From positions 282,235,348 through 282,299,347 of the forward strand of contig NC_073746.1 of the NCBI RefSeq assembly GCF_029784135.1: 64,000 nt of DNA, given 5' to 3'. The stretch comes from Toxorhynchites rutilus septentrionalis. Taxonomy: Eukaryota; Arthropoda; Insecta; Diptera; Culicidae. Of this stretch, positions 11,682 to 23,400 are shown piece after piece. The notes beneath the pieces were generated by a model. That model was not told the DNA's origin and made no database searches. It saw only the letters and a list, made by a program, of their open reading frames with translations. Position 1 is the stretch's first letter. Each line of letters opens with the position of its first letter. A program made the translations under genes and the position numbers.

Positions 11682-12755
11682 TCACGCTTGGTCCTTCACC
11701 TGATACTCAGCCCATACGGGGAGAGGTTCGTTTGGCGGTAAAACCCAACCCAGTGGAATTGAACTTCCTTCGTTCGGTTCGTCGCTTCCACTGATTAGAC
11801 AAGCATCCCAAGCCCAACGCACTTCTATCAGCACTTCTCGATCACGATCAGCGCCAAGCAGTGGATGCTTAAATTTTTTCGGAATAGTATCCCCGAAAAG
11901 CGTTCGATGCCACTCATTCTCAACCCGACGTTGGAAATTAGCGGTGGAACGCCTAGCCAACACATCCTTCAGTTCTTTCTCCTCTTTAACGCAGTTCGAT
12001 AGCTTTGCCGTCCATGTTTTCGTCAAATCTTCCAAATCGGTATCGATATCTTTTTCATCATTTCCTTTCTTTCGACAAAACGAATCTTCCTTCAAATGTC
12101 GTTGGCTACGTGATTCTTTCAATTTCTCGAACTTTATCAAATTTCTCTTACAAGCTGCCTTACGTCGATGCACATCCGCCAAAAAGCAGCTAGCAAAATC
12201 CAGCTGCTGCTGGTTCACTCTTTCCTGCTGCAGTAATTTGCGCTGCTCTTCTCGCCATGCATCTATCTGTTTGTGCAACGTCTCGCGCTTCTCCATCTCC
12301 AGCCGTCGTTGGGCACTTAGCTGTGAATTGCGTCGTTTCTGCCAAGCACGTTTTTTGCGACGTGCGTGTAGCTTTTTTCTAAGATCGTCGCGCAATTTTG
12401 AATCATTCAATCGCGTGAGCTTGTTCTCTATGCGCTGCTGGATCTGCTTGAGTTGCTCGACATTATTTAGCCATTCTGAATTTGGTTGTGATTCGAATTC
12501 TCCTCCTAGCATTTCCTTTTTTGTGCTTAGCTCTCCGATTTCATCGACAAGGTCTACCAGTTCAGCTTTCAGTTTACCCATCGGTATGCTCCGGATTCTA
12601 GCGGCACAGTTTGCATCCATCCTTTGTTTTCTAGTACTCAGGAAATGTTGAACATATTGCTGATCTACGATTGCACCTTCATTCCATACAGAATGGTACA
12701 TTGGTGACATTGGTGGAGGGGGTTTGGTCGGCTCGAAAAAAGGGAAGCTTGCCAT
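11682..12755 (-). CDS. PDCD7: PDCD7 / U11-U12 snRNP 59 kDa protein homologue
   Basis: A single uninterrupted 357-residue frame. The N-terminus is proline-rich (KPPPPMSP). From about residue 55 to 275 it is highly charged coiled coil, with an Arg/Lys block near 130-150 (KKLHARRKKRAWQKRRNSQ). The C-terminus reads VRWAWDACLI...SSIPLGWVLPPNEP then W, the conserved WD...IP.GWVLP.P signature of PDCD7. In vertebrates this is the 59-kDa subunit of the U11/U12 di-snRNP, which helps recognise minor introns in the nucleus. The vertebrate protein has a longer proline-rich N-terminus, so this is a short form. TBCA lies just upstream on the same strand. The assignment rests on the C-terminal motif and coiled coil. 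Confidence 0.75.
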   Translation of the reverse strand: MASFPFFEPTKPPPPMSPMYHSVWNEGAIVDQQYVQHFLSTRKQRMDANCAARIRSIPMGKLKAELVDLVDEIGELSTKKEMLGGEFESQPNSEWLNNVEQLKQIQQRIENKLTRLNDSKLRDDLRKKLHARRKKRAWQKRRNSQLSAQRRLEMEKRETLHKQIDAWREEQRKLLQQERVNQQQLDFASCFLADVHRRKAACKRNLIKFEKLKESRSQRHLKEDSFCRKKGNDEKDIDTDLEDLTKTWTAKLSNCVKEEKELKDVLARRSTANFQRRVENEWHRTLFGDTIPKKFKHPLLGADRDREVLIEVRWAWDACLISGSDEPNEGSSIPLGWVLPPNEPLPVWAEYQVKDQA

Positions 12756-12765
12756 GGCTCGTCAG

Positions 12766-12771
12766 TTTATT
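12766..12771 (-). terminator. Poly(A) signal AATAAA for TBCA
   Basis: AATAAA on the minus strand lies about 110 nt past the TBCA stop and only 10 nt before the PDCD7 ATG. TBCA mRNA would therefore be cleaved inside or next to the PDCD7 start region. Confidence 0.5.
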
Positions 12772-12880
12772 ACCAATGAACCGCTCAAGGAACCTGACGT
12801 TATTTTAATATCAATTGTCGAATGAGAAAAATAATTACTAGCTGCTAACCTAACTTATTTCACAATTTTTGACTTAATCT

Positions 12881-13395
12881 TCACTGGGCTGAGTTGGGAA
12901 GATTCACCTTAGCATCTTCAAGAACGGCAACAGCGGCGACATATTGTGGACTCTCCTTAAGCTCTTCTTCATTTTTGATCATGTCACTTAGCTCCGCGAA
13001 TGCTTTCGCTAATCTACAAGAATATTCATTCAATAAATTATGTTCATTCATTCATCTGTTTTTCACACCGAGCAATTTGTAAACAAGCACACCGAATGCA
13101 AGCATATACCGAAAGCAAGGTTATGCACACTATACACATCCACCCACACAAAAAAAATGCCGGCCATCTGGCTAAAAAGTACTAACCTCCGCTGGCAATC
13201 CGGAACCATCATCATCGACTCCTGCAGCACTTCCTCCTGCTTGCGGATAGCATGATCATCGGATCCCTGCGCCTTCAGTTTCTCGATACGATTTTGCTCG
13301 GTAACAACCTCCTTCTCATACACGGTCTTCTCCTTGGACAGGCGCTTCACTACACCTGTTTTAATCGTAAGCTGGCGTAATCTTGGATCGGACAT
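12881..13395 (-). CDS. TBCA: Tubulin-binding cofactor A
   Basis: Two exons, 13395-13187 and 13013-12881, spliced GTTAGT..TTGTAG, encode 113 residues (the family is about 108). The protein is an all-helical coiled coil. It starts MSDPRLRQLTIKTGVVKRLS, close to the cofactor A consensus, continues KEKTVYEKEV and KQEEVLQESMMMVPDCQRRL, and ends with a helix (AFAELSDMIKNEEEL..YVAAVAVLEDAKV). TBCA holds folded beta-tubulin released by the cytosolic chaperonin and passes it on for alpha/beta dimer assembly. The unspliced frame runs into the intron, so the splice is needed for the conserved C-terminus. Identification is secure from sequence order and length. Confidence 0.88.
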
Positions 13396-13399
13396 TGCG

Positions 13400-15035
13400 G
13401 TAATGAGATCAGTTAGAAATCGCTACGTGAGTTTAGCGCTTGGATGAATCTTATTTGGAGAAATGATCAGCAATGTCACTGTCCTTAGTTTTGGCAAATA
13501 TTAAAACAAAAATCGCTCACCTGCGCTAGATTGGAAATTGGAATGGAAGCTGGAGAATGAGTCACGAGCAATGAATACTATAGAAAGACTCGTACAATGA
13601 AGTTGTCGGTCCAGTGATAATAAGGGTGATGTAAATGGTAGAGTATGTGCGGAGATTGCAGCGTTTTCGTATATCTTTAACCTCGTGACGTAATTTTGTT
13701 GAATGTGTTAAATGTGAATTATTTTTTTTATCAATATTTTTTTAACATTTTTCAGATTTTGATTTGAATATTCTGGAATCACTTCGGAAAAGACGAATAA
13801 AGTGCGATTCACTTACGACATCCACGTCACGTTCACGTCCCGTCACGTCGCGTTACGTCAGTTATTCTACCATGCGATCCTTATGAATACATTCACATAC
13901 ACCGGCAACGTAACGACCCGTCAGTATACGTTCAACGAAAACAACCAAAAGAATTTGTAGAAAAGAATAATTAACGGAGAGGTTCGTTGGGTTTTTTCTG
14001 GGCTTTGTTCCTCGGCTTTTGTTTTGATTTTGGTTGTATTTTTTATTTTAGTTCCAAAGTTCGGAGTCAAAATCTTTCGCGACATTAACTGAGGATAATA
14101 GTCTATATATTAATTATATATAAATTATATAATTCAATGATTTTCATTGATTTTTTCTAAGATTAGAACTGATTCTAGGCATGCCGATTCGAAAGGGGGC
14201 ATTGCAATTTAAATTCGTTGTAGGTGGCGACATCATAAATAACATTAAATAAATCATTCGTTTAATATGATATGTGTCGGTGAGAACTCTCAGTGATGTG
14301 GGAAAATAATCAGCATTGAGGCAATATATCAATGAAATGAATTGAAATTCATTTATCACTACAGATAAAGTCATAATTCAGTTAAACAAGCATCGATTTT
14401 ATGGTACATACTGTCGTAAAATCAATATAAACAAAATCGTATATGCATATCAGGTTGATGCAGCTCGTGAGAGGCATCAACGTATAATTTGAATCAATGA
14501 AGTACTGCGAAGAATTTTATCATATGCTGTGGTAAATCGTTCAACAGTACATCGTATTAAACCGTAATTGAAGACATATTACATCATATTAGGAATTTTA
14601 CTCATCAAGATTCGCGATGACGTTTGTACAGTGTCGACGTCTGATGGTAATATGGTGCAGTTCCTAAAAAGGAAGGCAAACTAATCTATACCTAATCAGC
14701 AGGTTATTTGTTTACTGAAAACACGTACCATTGAACAATACCCAGTCATTTCTATATCAATTTCATGACATTTCCGCTGAAATATAATACCGCAAGGGGT
14801 TAACAAAGCCCTCGATTTCGTTGTTTGATTTTTTAGAAATACAAACAGCTCAGCCTGCTCATTGCATGAGATTAGATTTACAAGTGATATTTTGATAAGG
14901 ATTTTAGCAGAGAAAACATCAATACAGCATGAATGGAATTTGTAAGAAACTAAAAAGCGATACCAATAATTTATGGAGAAAAAAAAATTGAAAACCAATA
15001 AAGCTAACATTTTTATGAACAAAAAATAGAATATA
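13400..15035. other. Intergenic, upstream of TBCA; no gene seen
   Basis: The TBCA promoter should lie at about 13400-13650. Around 13680-13880 there are clustered CACGTCACGT/CCCGTCACGTC motifs of unknown origin, probably another repeat. The rest is AT-rich without convincing coding frames. Confidence 0.4.
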
Positions 15036-15039
15036 AAAT

Positions 15040-15900
15040 ATGGTTCTTCGTAGCCTAATTGGTAGCGTGTCCGCTACTAAGCGAATGATCGTGAGCTCAA
15101 AACTCGTCAGCAAATATTAATTCGTATAACCTTTGCAAATGCTAGGTCGCATATAATTACAATCGTATAAAATATCAATCCATATGCATATCAATAGTGT
15201 ATAGCTGAAATCGCATTAAATACAGAAACACGATTTTCTATATCCTTGATGGATTAAGTCGTATATTGGTATTGCAATAATTTTTATATCGCGATGTGTG
15301 GTATTATATACGTACATTTTATTCATTTTATAATACATGGTCAGGTCAAATCACATATCAGTGTAACAATTATCGTATATCGTTATATACGGTTTTAATA
15401 TGACATATTCGTAAATCGCCTCCACTGTTGTATGTATATGTAAGTTATACGCATCATATATCACCCAAATGTGGCTTGGATGTATGTATATCGCCTCCAA
15501 TCATGTCATTTTATACAATTTAATATTTTCTGAGTTAGGGCCCTCAACCGACCATCTTTAGGTGTTATTCTAGCTACAAAGTCCACGCAACAATCATCAA
15601 GTAACGGTGATCCAGTCTCTCCGTTCACACACGCTCTGCTGCTTGCTGCAAGAAATATTAGACCATTGGTGCTAACGATAACACAACAATGGGAGTCTCA
15701 TACCAAATGCTTAGTATGCTTAGTATGGTCCAACTATGAATTATGAAACGATTTGAATACTCTTACGCTAAAAAGATGACATTGTGGTATTTACCACATG
15801 TTATCGATAAGATAAAAAAAATGTACACGAATAAATCTTGCTCTGTTACAGCTGAAATGCCAATGAGCCTAAATAAAATAAACAGATGGAATAAAAAATA
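15040..15900 (+). mobile_element. SINE (same family as 6868) split by a MITE
   Basis: The head at 15040-15107 (CGTAGCCTAATTGGTAGCG; GTGAGCTCAAAACTC) is separated from the body, which resumes at about 15535 with AGGGCCCTCAACCGACC. The body ends near 15885 with GCCAATGAGCC then AATAAAATAAACA. The interrupting DNA is the MITE at 15108-15532. Target duplications are not clear. Confidence 0.65.
15108..15532. mobile_element. CAGCAAAYATTAA-type MITE inside the SINE
   Basis: It opens CAGCAAATATTAATTCGTAT and closes with the inverse, ATACAATTTAATATTTTCTG. The interior is AT-rich with CGTATA/CATATC motifs. Related copies are at 30089-30470 and 54532-55490. Insertion in the SINE shows this copy is younger than the SINE. 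Confidence 0.7.
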
Positions 15901-16154
15901 GGAAAGAAAATATAAACAAACTTGAAACGGAATTTAAGTCCAATTCAATTATTTTCTTAGTTATTTTTTCAAAAAAAAATGGAGAAATGTCAACGTGGTC
16001 TACAGGGATTGAGTGATCCATGCTTGTTCACGGAGTAGGAGGGGTATTCAAACTGTGCTTTTTCTTCTACGTTGTATGCGGACGGACACAAATACAAATA
16101 TACTTCGCCTACCACTCCACCTTCATATCTATTCAGTGGTATAATGGCAGCTAG

Positions 16155-16412
16155 CAAGGCGGATAGAAGTATATTCTAAGGTGAGGCCGTTTCGTCACTA
16201 AGTTGGTTAGGGGAGCGGTATACGAAAACTGTACGGAAGAAAGCAGAAGGAGAATTATTTGCTTGAAGCGTGAAAGAGACAAGCTGATCAGGAACGAGCT
16301 TCGGCACTAGCGTATTGTTTTGCTTACAAACAAAACACAATAGACTTCCAATATGGCTGAAGAGTGGTTTTAGCAAGTTGACCCGCCTTTGGATATACTT
16401 CTAGGCGCCTTG
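16155..16412. mobile_element. hAT-type MITE, family A copy 1
   Basis: A 258-bp element with ends CAAGGCG...TAGAAGTATATTCTAAG and ATATACTTCTAGGCGCCTTG. It has a perfect 8-bp duplication GCAGCTAG at 16147-16154 and 16413-16420. It is non-coding. Duplication length and terminal CAAGG/CCTTG fit the hAT superfamily. Confidence 0.8.
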
Positions 16413-16429
16413 GCAGCTAGTTGTTAAGC

Positions 16430-16900
16430 CAGAGATTCCAGATTTACGTGATTTAGAAAAAAAAAAGTTTTTTTTAGTCAAAATAGTCATAAAATTACAA
16501 AATTGCTTCAGAAGATTGATTTGTAATGGAAGACAATGTGTCTTACTATGATTTGCGTTCTTTATTCAAGTGACCAAAGAATCGACAAACTTATTTTTAG
16601 TTCTGGGATGTAATCTTGCTCGATTGCGATTGTTTTCTTTTTGAAGACATTCTACATTTTGTGAAATTATTTCAAAATTTTGAAGGAATTCGTATACTTT
16701 TTGAAATTGTTTGAAAAATGGATAAAAGTATACTTGTTTCCAGGTTTTTTTAGGAGTCGGAAAAGTTTTTTAAAATTAAGCTTGGCAACCCTTATAGCAC
16801 TCGAAGAGTTTGTTGTCAACGAGAGCATTCAAAAACGTGTGATAGTGAATCACAATTTTTCACCGCAATTCGCGTAAATATTCCAACTATAACGCCACAG
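16430..16900. other. DOHH upstream region
   Basis: AT-rich DNA with no gene recognised. The DOHH promoter should lie here. No TATA box was assigned with confidence. Confidence 0.35.
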
Positions 16901-16902
16901 CA

Positions 16903-17872
16903 ATGGTTCGCATTGAGGAATCCAAAATTTGCGACATCGGCAATGTATTAAACGACAAAAATCGACCACTGAAGGAACGTTTCCGCGCATTGTTCACTTT
17001 GAAGAACATTGGTGGCGCAAAAGCACTGGAGAGTATAGAAGCCTGCTTCGATGACGATTCTGCTTTGCTGAAGCACGAGCTTGCCTACTGCCTTGGCCAG
17101 ATGCAGGACAAAGCCGCAATTTCGATACTGGTAAAGGTTCTGGAGGATGTCAAGCAAGAACCGATGGTTCGGCATGAAGCAGGTGAGTTTGTGAAGTTAG
17201 CCGTTGAGTGCTATAAAAGCATGAAAATAATCTCTTCTAGCGGAAGCTCTAGGAGCGATTGGGGCGTCAGAGGTAGAAGAAATCCTCGTTAAATATTCAA
17301 AAGATCCTGTTGTTGAGGTAGCTGAAACTTGTGATATCGCTCTCGGAAGAGTACGTTGGCTACGAAACAAAGAGAAAGAGTTTATAGATAACAATCCTTA
17401 TGCCTCGGTTGATCCAACACCCCCGGCAATGACAACCGATGTTACCGAGCTGCAAAACACACTAATGGATGAGACCGAAACATTGTTCAATCGGTATCGG
17501 GCAATGTTTAGTTTGCGGAATCTGAGAACGGAAGAATCAGTACTTGCTCTCGCTACAGGCTTGAAAGGACAAAGCGCCCTATTCAGACATGAAGTTGCCT
17601 TTGTTTTGGGACAGCTACAGGAGCCGTGTAGCGTTCCCTTTCTCGCGGAAAATCTCCAAGATGTTGGGGAGAACGAAATGGTTCGACACGAATGCGCTGA
17701 AGCGTTGGGAGCCATCGCTACCGAAGAGTGCACCAGGATATTGAACGAATATCTGAAGGACGATAAACGAGTTGTTAAAGAAAGCTGCGAGGTAGCATTG
17801 GATATGTGTGAGTATGAAAATAGTCCTGAGTTCCAGTATGCCGATACACTCGGAAAAGTAGCATCTGACTGA
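16903..17872 (+). CDS. DOHH: Deoxyhypusine hydroxylase
   Basis: Two exons, 16903-17182 and 17241-17872, separated by a 58-nt intron (GTGAGT..TTCTAG), encode 303 residues, the usual family length. It is a HEAT-repeat dimetal enzyme. Four His-Glu iron-binding motifs are visible: [10 protein letters not shown] and RHEAAEALGA in the N-terminal half (the second completed across the splice), and [10 protein letters not shown] and [10 protein letters not shown] in the C-terminal half. The halves are joined by a linker with [11 protein letters not shown]. It hydroxylates deoxyhypusine to hypusine on eIF5A, the last step of hypusination. The gene converges with BRAP, leaving about 210 bp between stop codons. 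Confidence 0.95.
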
Positions 17873-18081
17873 ATATGCATTTTATTGATATTACATTGAA
17901 GCAGTTCAAAACATAAAGTTTATTTTCTAAAATCAGACAGGAAATATCACAATCACAACTTGGAGTAGGTTATAGCTTATGCTATTTATCTTGGGATGAA
18001 ACTGACTCATTTGTGAGATTTCACCACATCTAGCCAAAGCTTGAAATCCGCAGTCTATTAGCATATTTCTAGTTTTTGAAT

Positions 18082-19932
18082 TTATTTTTTCGTGCGTCGT
18101 TTGGCACCCTTGTTATTAGGACTCGGAATTTCCACCGAAGCACCAGCAATCTCTTCCTTCAGATCAGAGTTTGCAATTTTGTTCTGCGCCTCCAAAAAGA
18201 ACATTAAATCACGTACTTGCTCCTTGAGTTCGGTAATTTCTCGTACTTTGTCGTTGCATTCTCTCTCCAGCGCTGAAAATTTAGTTTGCCATGAAGACTG
18301 ATTCGATTGGAGTGTTTTGCCAAACTGCCTCTCCTCGGAAAGCTCCTTCGTAATCGTGTTCAATCTGGAATTGAAATCGTGATAAACAGCATGGTATAAT
18401 TTGGAGTAATGAAATAAGCTTACTTTGAAGACATTTGATTAACTTTTTTTTCGAGCGAATTTTTTTCTTTGCTAATATTATGCAACCTGCCTTCCAGTGA
18501 TGCGTTCTTATTCCGAATCAACTCTGTTTCCTTCAACAACTTTTGCTTTTCTCCCGTTATGCTAGATTCTAGTCGTAACAGCCTTTCCTCATAATACTCT
18601 CTTTGGGCGTCCAATTGCGATGTCAGCAGATATGTAAACTCCAGCTGCATTGAATCAATCTTCTCTTCACCATCATTTCCCGGTGACTGTGTCGCCACCA
18701 GCTTACCATCCGACTTATTCTGTAGCAACCGATGGACGAAGTTATCGCCGGCGTAATCCCAAACCCGATTTGTTCCGAGCTGTAGGGCATAGGTGTGATT
18801 CGTTGAGCGGTAATGGGAAGCCGCGTGACCACCTTGATACCGACCGCATCCGATGTGACCACAAATCAAACATATCCAAAGGGCTTCCGTTCCCTCACAT
18901 TCCATACAAACGGACGTTTCCGAAAGCTCCGGTGTCTGAACACAGCGGCAGACCGGACACGTTGAATCACCCCACTTGATGAGACATCCCGCGTGAAATG
19001 CGTGATTGCAAAGTATCGTCAATACTCCGTCAACACTTTCATCCATTCGTTCGAGACAAACGGGACAAGTGGGAAGTTCGGTGTGTCCCTGAGGTGCAAT
19101 ACCATTACTACCCCATTCGACACCGGATACCCACACAGCGTGACAGAGCATATCCGGTTCCAGACTGTTGTATGGGATTCCATTGAATGTTTGGTAAAAT
19201 TCGACAGCCGCTTCGCCACAGCGAAACACCAAAAGCACCATGAATTGATTCGGAGAGCCATCGCGAAGAATGCGAACGTGCTGGATGACCGAATGACATG
19301 GTGCGATAAAATTTAGGATGTCGTGGCAATTTAGCGACGAGGGAACGGCAATAAGGCAGAGCGTCCGTGAGGGCCCATCAGTGATGTCGGCTCGTTCACT
19401 GCAATAGAAGGAAAGTTCTCAAAATACAACTAATTATATGGCCAATGAAATGGAAATGAGCAATCAGGAAGAAATCTCGGTTTATATAACTTTCTCTGCT
19501 CTATTTTTGAGCTGCAGTGCTACTTACTTGCGTTTGTACAGATGCAAGATGCCCTTTGTCACCTCAACGAATGGGTTGCCCGAGAAAAAGTTGATTTCGC
19601 CGGGAAATTCCTGGACCGAGGTCGGTGGATTTTCGTCCATTGGTGTTTGCTCGCGGGAACATTTCGGCAGCACACCCCGACACTCGTTGGTGCTCGCCTC
19701 CGAGTCTAGCCGGTTGCGATAGCTTTCAATGGTAATTTTTTTCGATTTTCGCTGGCCTCTCATGTCCCGTTGTTGGCGTGAATTTATTGGATGATCGTTA
19801 GAAGCGGCACCTGCAGCCTCTGTGCAGTGATAATATACATAGGTTGTGTAAGTCAATGCAAAACACACAATGCATGACGGGGAATGCTTAAAACGACAAT
19901 TACATACCACATTCATCGTCGACAGCACTCAT
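18082..19932 (-). CDS. BRAP: BRCA1-associated protein (BRAP/IMP), RING E3 ligase
   Basis: Four exons: 19932-19908, 19819-19528, 19398-18424 and 18364-18082, with donors GTATGT, GTAAGT and GTAAGC. All phases agree, giving 524 residues. Order: a basic N-terminus (QRKSKKITIESY), a FFSGNPFVEVTKGILHLYK motif, an RRM-like domain (LCLIAVPSSLNCHDILNFI..MVLLVFR), a RING finger (CPVCLERMDESV..CNHAFHAGCLIKWGDSTCPVCR), a UBP-type zinc finger (CMECEGTEALWICLICGHIGC..HAASHYRSTNH), a long coiled coil, and a basic tail (KGAKRRTKK). BRAP is a cytoplasmic Ras-responsive ubiquitin ligase that restrains KSR scaffolding of MAPK signalling and binds nuclear localisation signals. A family A MITE lies about 310 bp upstream of the ATG. 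Confidence 0.95.
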
Positions 19933-20239
19933 TGTGTTGTTTTCGTCAACTATTTCAATTTTGAGTAAACACAATGAGACCAAAACAGACATTTATAATG
20001 TGCATACACAATAAGCTTCCAGGAACGTTTCGATATGTTTGCAGTTTTCCAACAAGGAAATTTGAAAGAAAATTCTATTTTGTTGTGAATGATTCGTAGT
20101 ATCAAAGAACAATATACGGTCAGCAAAAAATAAACGTAAGCTGAACACAAATGTCAATGCTTAATCTCTTTAAAAATATTTGTTGCTATTCTAGTACTTC
20201 GCTTACGGAGATGTCAAGTGATTTTGTCAACGTCTACAC

Positions 20240-20485
20240 CAAGGCGCCTAGAAGTATATCCTAAGGTGGGCCAACTTCCTAAAACCACTCTTCAGCCATC
20301 TTGGAAGTCTACTGTGTTTTGTTTGTAAACAAAACACAATACGCTAGGGCCGAAGCTCGCTCGTGTTCAGTCTATCTCTTTCACGCTACAAGCAAATAAT
20401 TCCCCTTCTGCTTTCTTCCGTTATACCGCTCCCCTACCCAACTTAGTGACGAAACGGCCTCACCTAGTACCATAGACCCGTCTTG
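20240..20485. mobile_element. hAT-type MITE, family A copy 2
   Basis: It runs from CAAGGCGCCTAGAAGTATAT to GACCCGTCTTG and is flanked by GTCTACAC at 20232-20239 and 20486-20493. It matches the copies at 16155, 32531 and 33582. The right-hand duplication is shared with the next element. Confidence 0.8.
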
Positions 20486-21394
20486 GTCTACACCAAGGCG
20501 CCTCTATATATACCAGGTGAAACAATCATATGAAATGCACTTTCAGCCATATTGGAATTGCTGTCGGTATTGTTTACAAACAGTATCAGAACGCTGCCGG
20601 CGGCTCTCTACAAACTAAGGGCGATTACACATTATCCGGTTTCCGCCGGACCGGTCAGAATCCCAAATGGCAAATTTCGACCGTACCAACCTCTTCACGG
20701 CGCCGTGATGCAGCCGTCCACTGCGACTGCAATGTCCGGTGACCGGACAAGCATTATACGCGATGACAGTAGTATTGTGTCGACGTTTGGTACAGACACC
20801 GGTTTGGGAAAGTAAATCATTCTCTATGAGAATATCAGACCTTAAGACAGTTAAATTGTTCAAACTTTTAATGAAAATTTTTACTTTATATTATGTGATC
20901 AATTAAAACTCGTAATACTGATTCTTACTTAACCATTTTTGTATAATTTTCTTGATATTGTCACTAAAACTCATCATTGTAATATGAAATTATTATCAAA
21001 CACAATTCTTGTTCAGGGGGTTTTCATCACTTGCAAAAGAACGTGTAACTCTATTGCATTAAGAACATATTTTATAAGAAAATGTTAATTTTCATTCATA
21101 ATTTTTATTTTTAAATATGTGTTAACTGCACCCGAAAATCAATTATCACTATCATTTCTCAAAAGCGGAGATCGAACCTCCACGCGAATTGACAGTTGTT
21201 TTCATGTCTGTTAGTATTAGTACAATTCAGGCAATTTTCGCCCCATATATTAGTATGTGTGTGCCATTTGACGTTTGTTTGTTGATTTTGAAATCAAACA
21301 GAATTTGCAAGTGGTATGGACACTGAATTTTTTATTTCGTTTCTTTATTTAGCTGCAGTGGAAAATTTCAGTGATGAAAGTTTCTGTTCAAAGC

Positions 21395-21981
21395 GAAGCA
21401 ATTATCTCAGGCGCACGAGGTCGTCATGGAGTGTTTTGCCATGGATTTTGTTCAACGGTGTGTAGTGTCTTCTGACAAATTAATCGAGCTATTAAATCAA
21501 CTTCTGTTTTTGTTTAGCTCACAGCATCTTTCCTCATTTGAAATCGGTACCGAACGAGTTCGATGATGTTAAACAAATGTTCAACTGGTTCATCAATGGA
21601 TAGATTTTGAGTGACTTCATCCAGCTGAATGTGAAGGTGAGTTTTTGTTAATTTGAACACAACAAAATAGTTCGCTCATCTAGTGTTCCCATTTGGTATA
21701 CCATACAGTTCCACCTGACCCGGAACACGATCGACGATAAGGTGGCCGCGACTCGGCTCGAGAAACTTAAACCCGAACTGTCCGATCTGTGCTCGGTGAT
21801 CAAGATGTTCCTCTTCCCGACGCTGAAGCATCGGCTCTGTCAGAACGAAATCATCCAGCTGTTGGCATATCTGATTCGGTCATTCTTCGTCCAGGATCCG
21901 CGTATTAATAGCCGTGCATTGATGCTCGAGGAATTGCTGCTGAGTGTGTTTCTGAACAAGGATCTGCGGAAGCAGCAATGA
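21395..21981 (+). pseudogene. Captured host-gene 3' fragment with introns (unidentified)
   Basis: Three exon-like blocks with consensus introns. About 21395-21459 reads KQLSQAHEVVMECFAMDFVQ. About 21519-21636 reads PHLKSVPNEFDDVKQMFNWF then ING-stop-ILSDFIQLNVK, with donor AAG/GTGAGT. About 21711-21981 reads FHLTRNTIDDKVAATRLEKL...MFLFPTLKHRLCQNEIIQLL...LSVFLNKDLRKQQ then stop. The helical, leucine-rich C-terminus looks conserved, but I do not recognise the family. An in-frame TAG in the second block argues for a pseudogene. Kept introns mean DNA-level capture, not retroposition. Confidence 0.55.
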
Positions 21982-21984
21982 GAT

Positions 21985-23400
21985 AGTATTTGAAGGAAAA
22001 GTATGATGTAATTTGAATCGCAAAGATAATTACTGCAATGGTGAAATAAAAAAAAATTGTAATGGGTTGTATCTTGGACACGACCGCAGTTTTCGACGTA
22101 AAACTACGGAATTATACTGTTCAATCCACTTGTTAATCACTTCGGATATTATTTTATAATGCATCGAAATTTTTGTAATATCTTTTAACTATTTATTTTT
22201 TTATTAGTTCAGTAAACTCGAAAGCTATCAGCACTTCTCGTTTATTTGGTTCAATTCGCATCTGACTTTCTCCTTCCCCTCTTCTCCCCCTTTTGCTCCT
22301 ACATTACGCTTGAGATGGGATCGAACCCCTTAAAATGCAACAGTAAGGTTACCCTGCTAGAATTTGAAAGCATACTCTCATGAAATATACCATTATCTAA
22401 ATAAATGCAGTATATATCTATATTCGAAAATTCCGGATACTCTTCCATATCCGCACTAGCACAAAAAATTCCGATATGCTACTCTTCTTTGTCGTAGTGC
22501 ATCTCGATACAAAGGGCTTCCCCTCCTTGTATCGAGCTGTGTGTTTATGTTTGTGAAATCAGCATTAGGCATGAATGATATCCGCTCGTTGTGTTATGCT
22601 TCGCATCTGTGTTTTCATTCTATTCTATTTTTGGTTTCCGCCTCTAGCCCTGAGATGGACCCTTGTGAAAAGGAACTCTATTCCATACTCCTCCTTCACC
22701 CGACAAGAAAACAATCCTCTCCCGCTCGACGACCTGCGGCAACCATGGTGCTTCGATGACCACCAAACGAGAAGTGGAGTGGCTTCAAATGGCGGATAGC
22801 TTATTTAAACCAAATATGTTGAAAACGTGCAGAAACGAATGTATCAGTTGCTCGTTATTAACTGCTCTGTTCGGGAATGCACACAAATCGGCAGAACAAA
22901 TGTATGGGAAAATGAGAACGCTTCAAGTTTTCATTTATTTAAAAATTTGTACTCTGCGAATTACGGAAAAGGTTTGCGAACGTATTCTGAAATGGGTCGT
23001 ATGTCGCCAATTTGAGCAGGCTCGTGGTTGCCGCAGCAGCTGTGGTTCCACGATATTCCATATGCAATCTTGTTCATGACCCATCCCCAAAATCACCCTC
23101 AAAAGGCACATCATGAGAGGGTGAATGCCCTAATTAGCTGCTCATAAACAATAGTAGGAATTCAATATACACGGGCTCGATCAGCTCGGTGCAGCTATAC
23201 CACAGGCAACAAGAACAATTGGGCGAATTGGGCCAACAGCAATTAGCTGCATGTAGCAGGAATATTTGCAGAGATGTTTATCTGTCAATCCACTATATAA
23301 ATAAATGCATGTATGTGTATGTGAGAGATGTACGGTTTTGTGTAGTGCGAGGTCTCTTTCACATTATTATTCGGTTATCCATCCAAACCCAGCGGCGCTT
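21985..23400. other. Interior of the Harbinger-type element, no gene seen
   Basis: No conserved reading is recognised; several short open frames overlap in different phases without motifs. Confidence 0.4.

Noticed and set aside
11944..12651. 235-residue plus-strand frame
   Set aside because: Antisense shadow of the PDCD7 coiled coil; it is Ser/Cys/Phe-rich as expected from reversed Glu/Lys/Arg codons.
17398..17880. 160-residue minus-strand frame over DOHH
   Set aside because: Shadow of DOHH exon 2, which carries the His-Glu motifs on the plus strand.
18650..19316. Plus-strand frames of 80-109 residues across BRAP
   Set aside because: They are antisense shadows of the BRAP exons, whose zinc fingers and splice phases are unambiguous on the minus strand.
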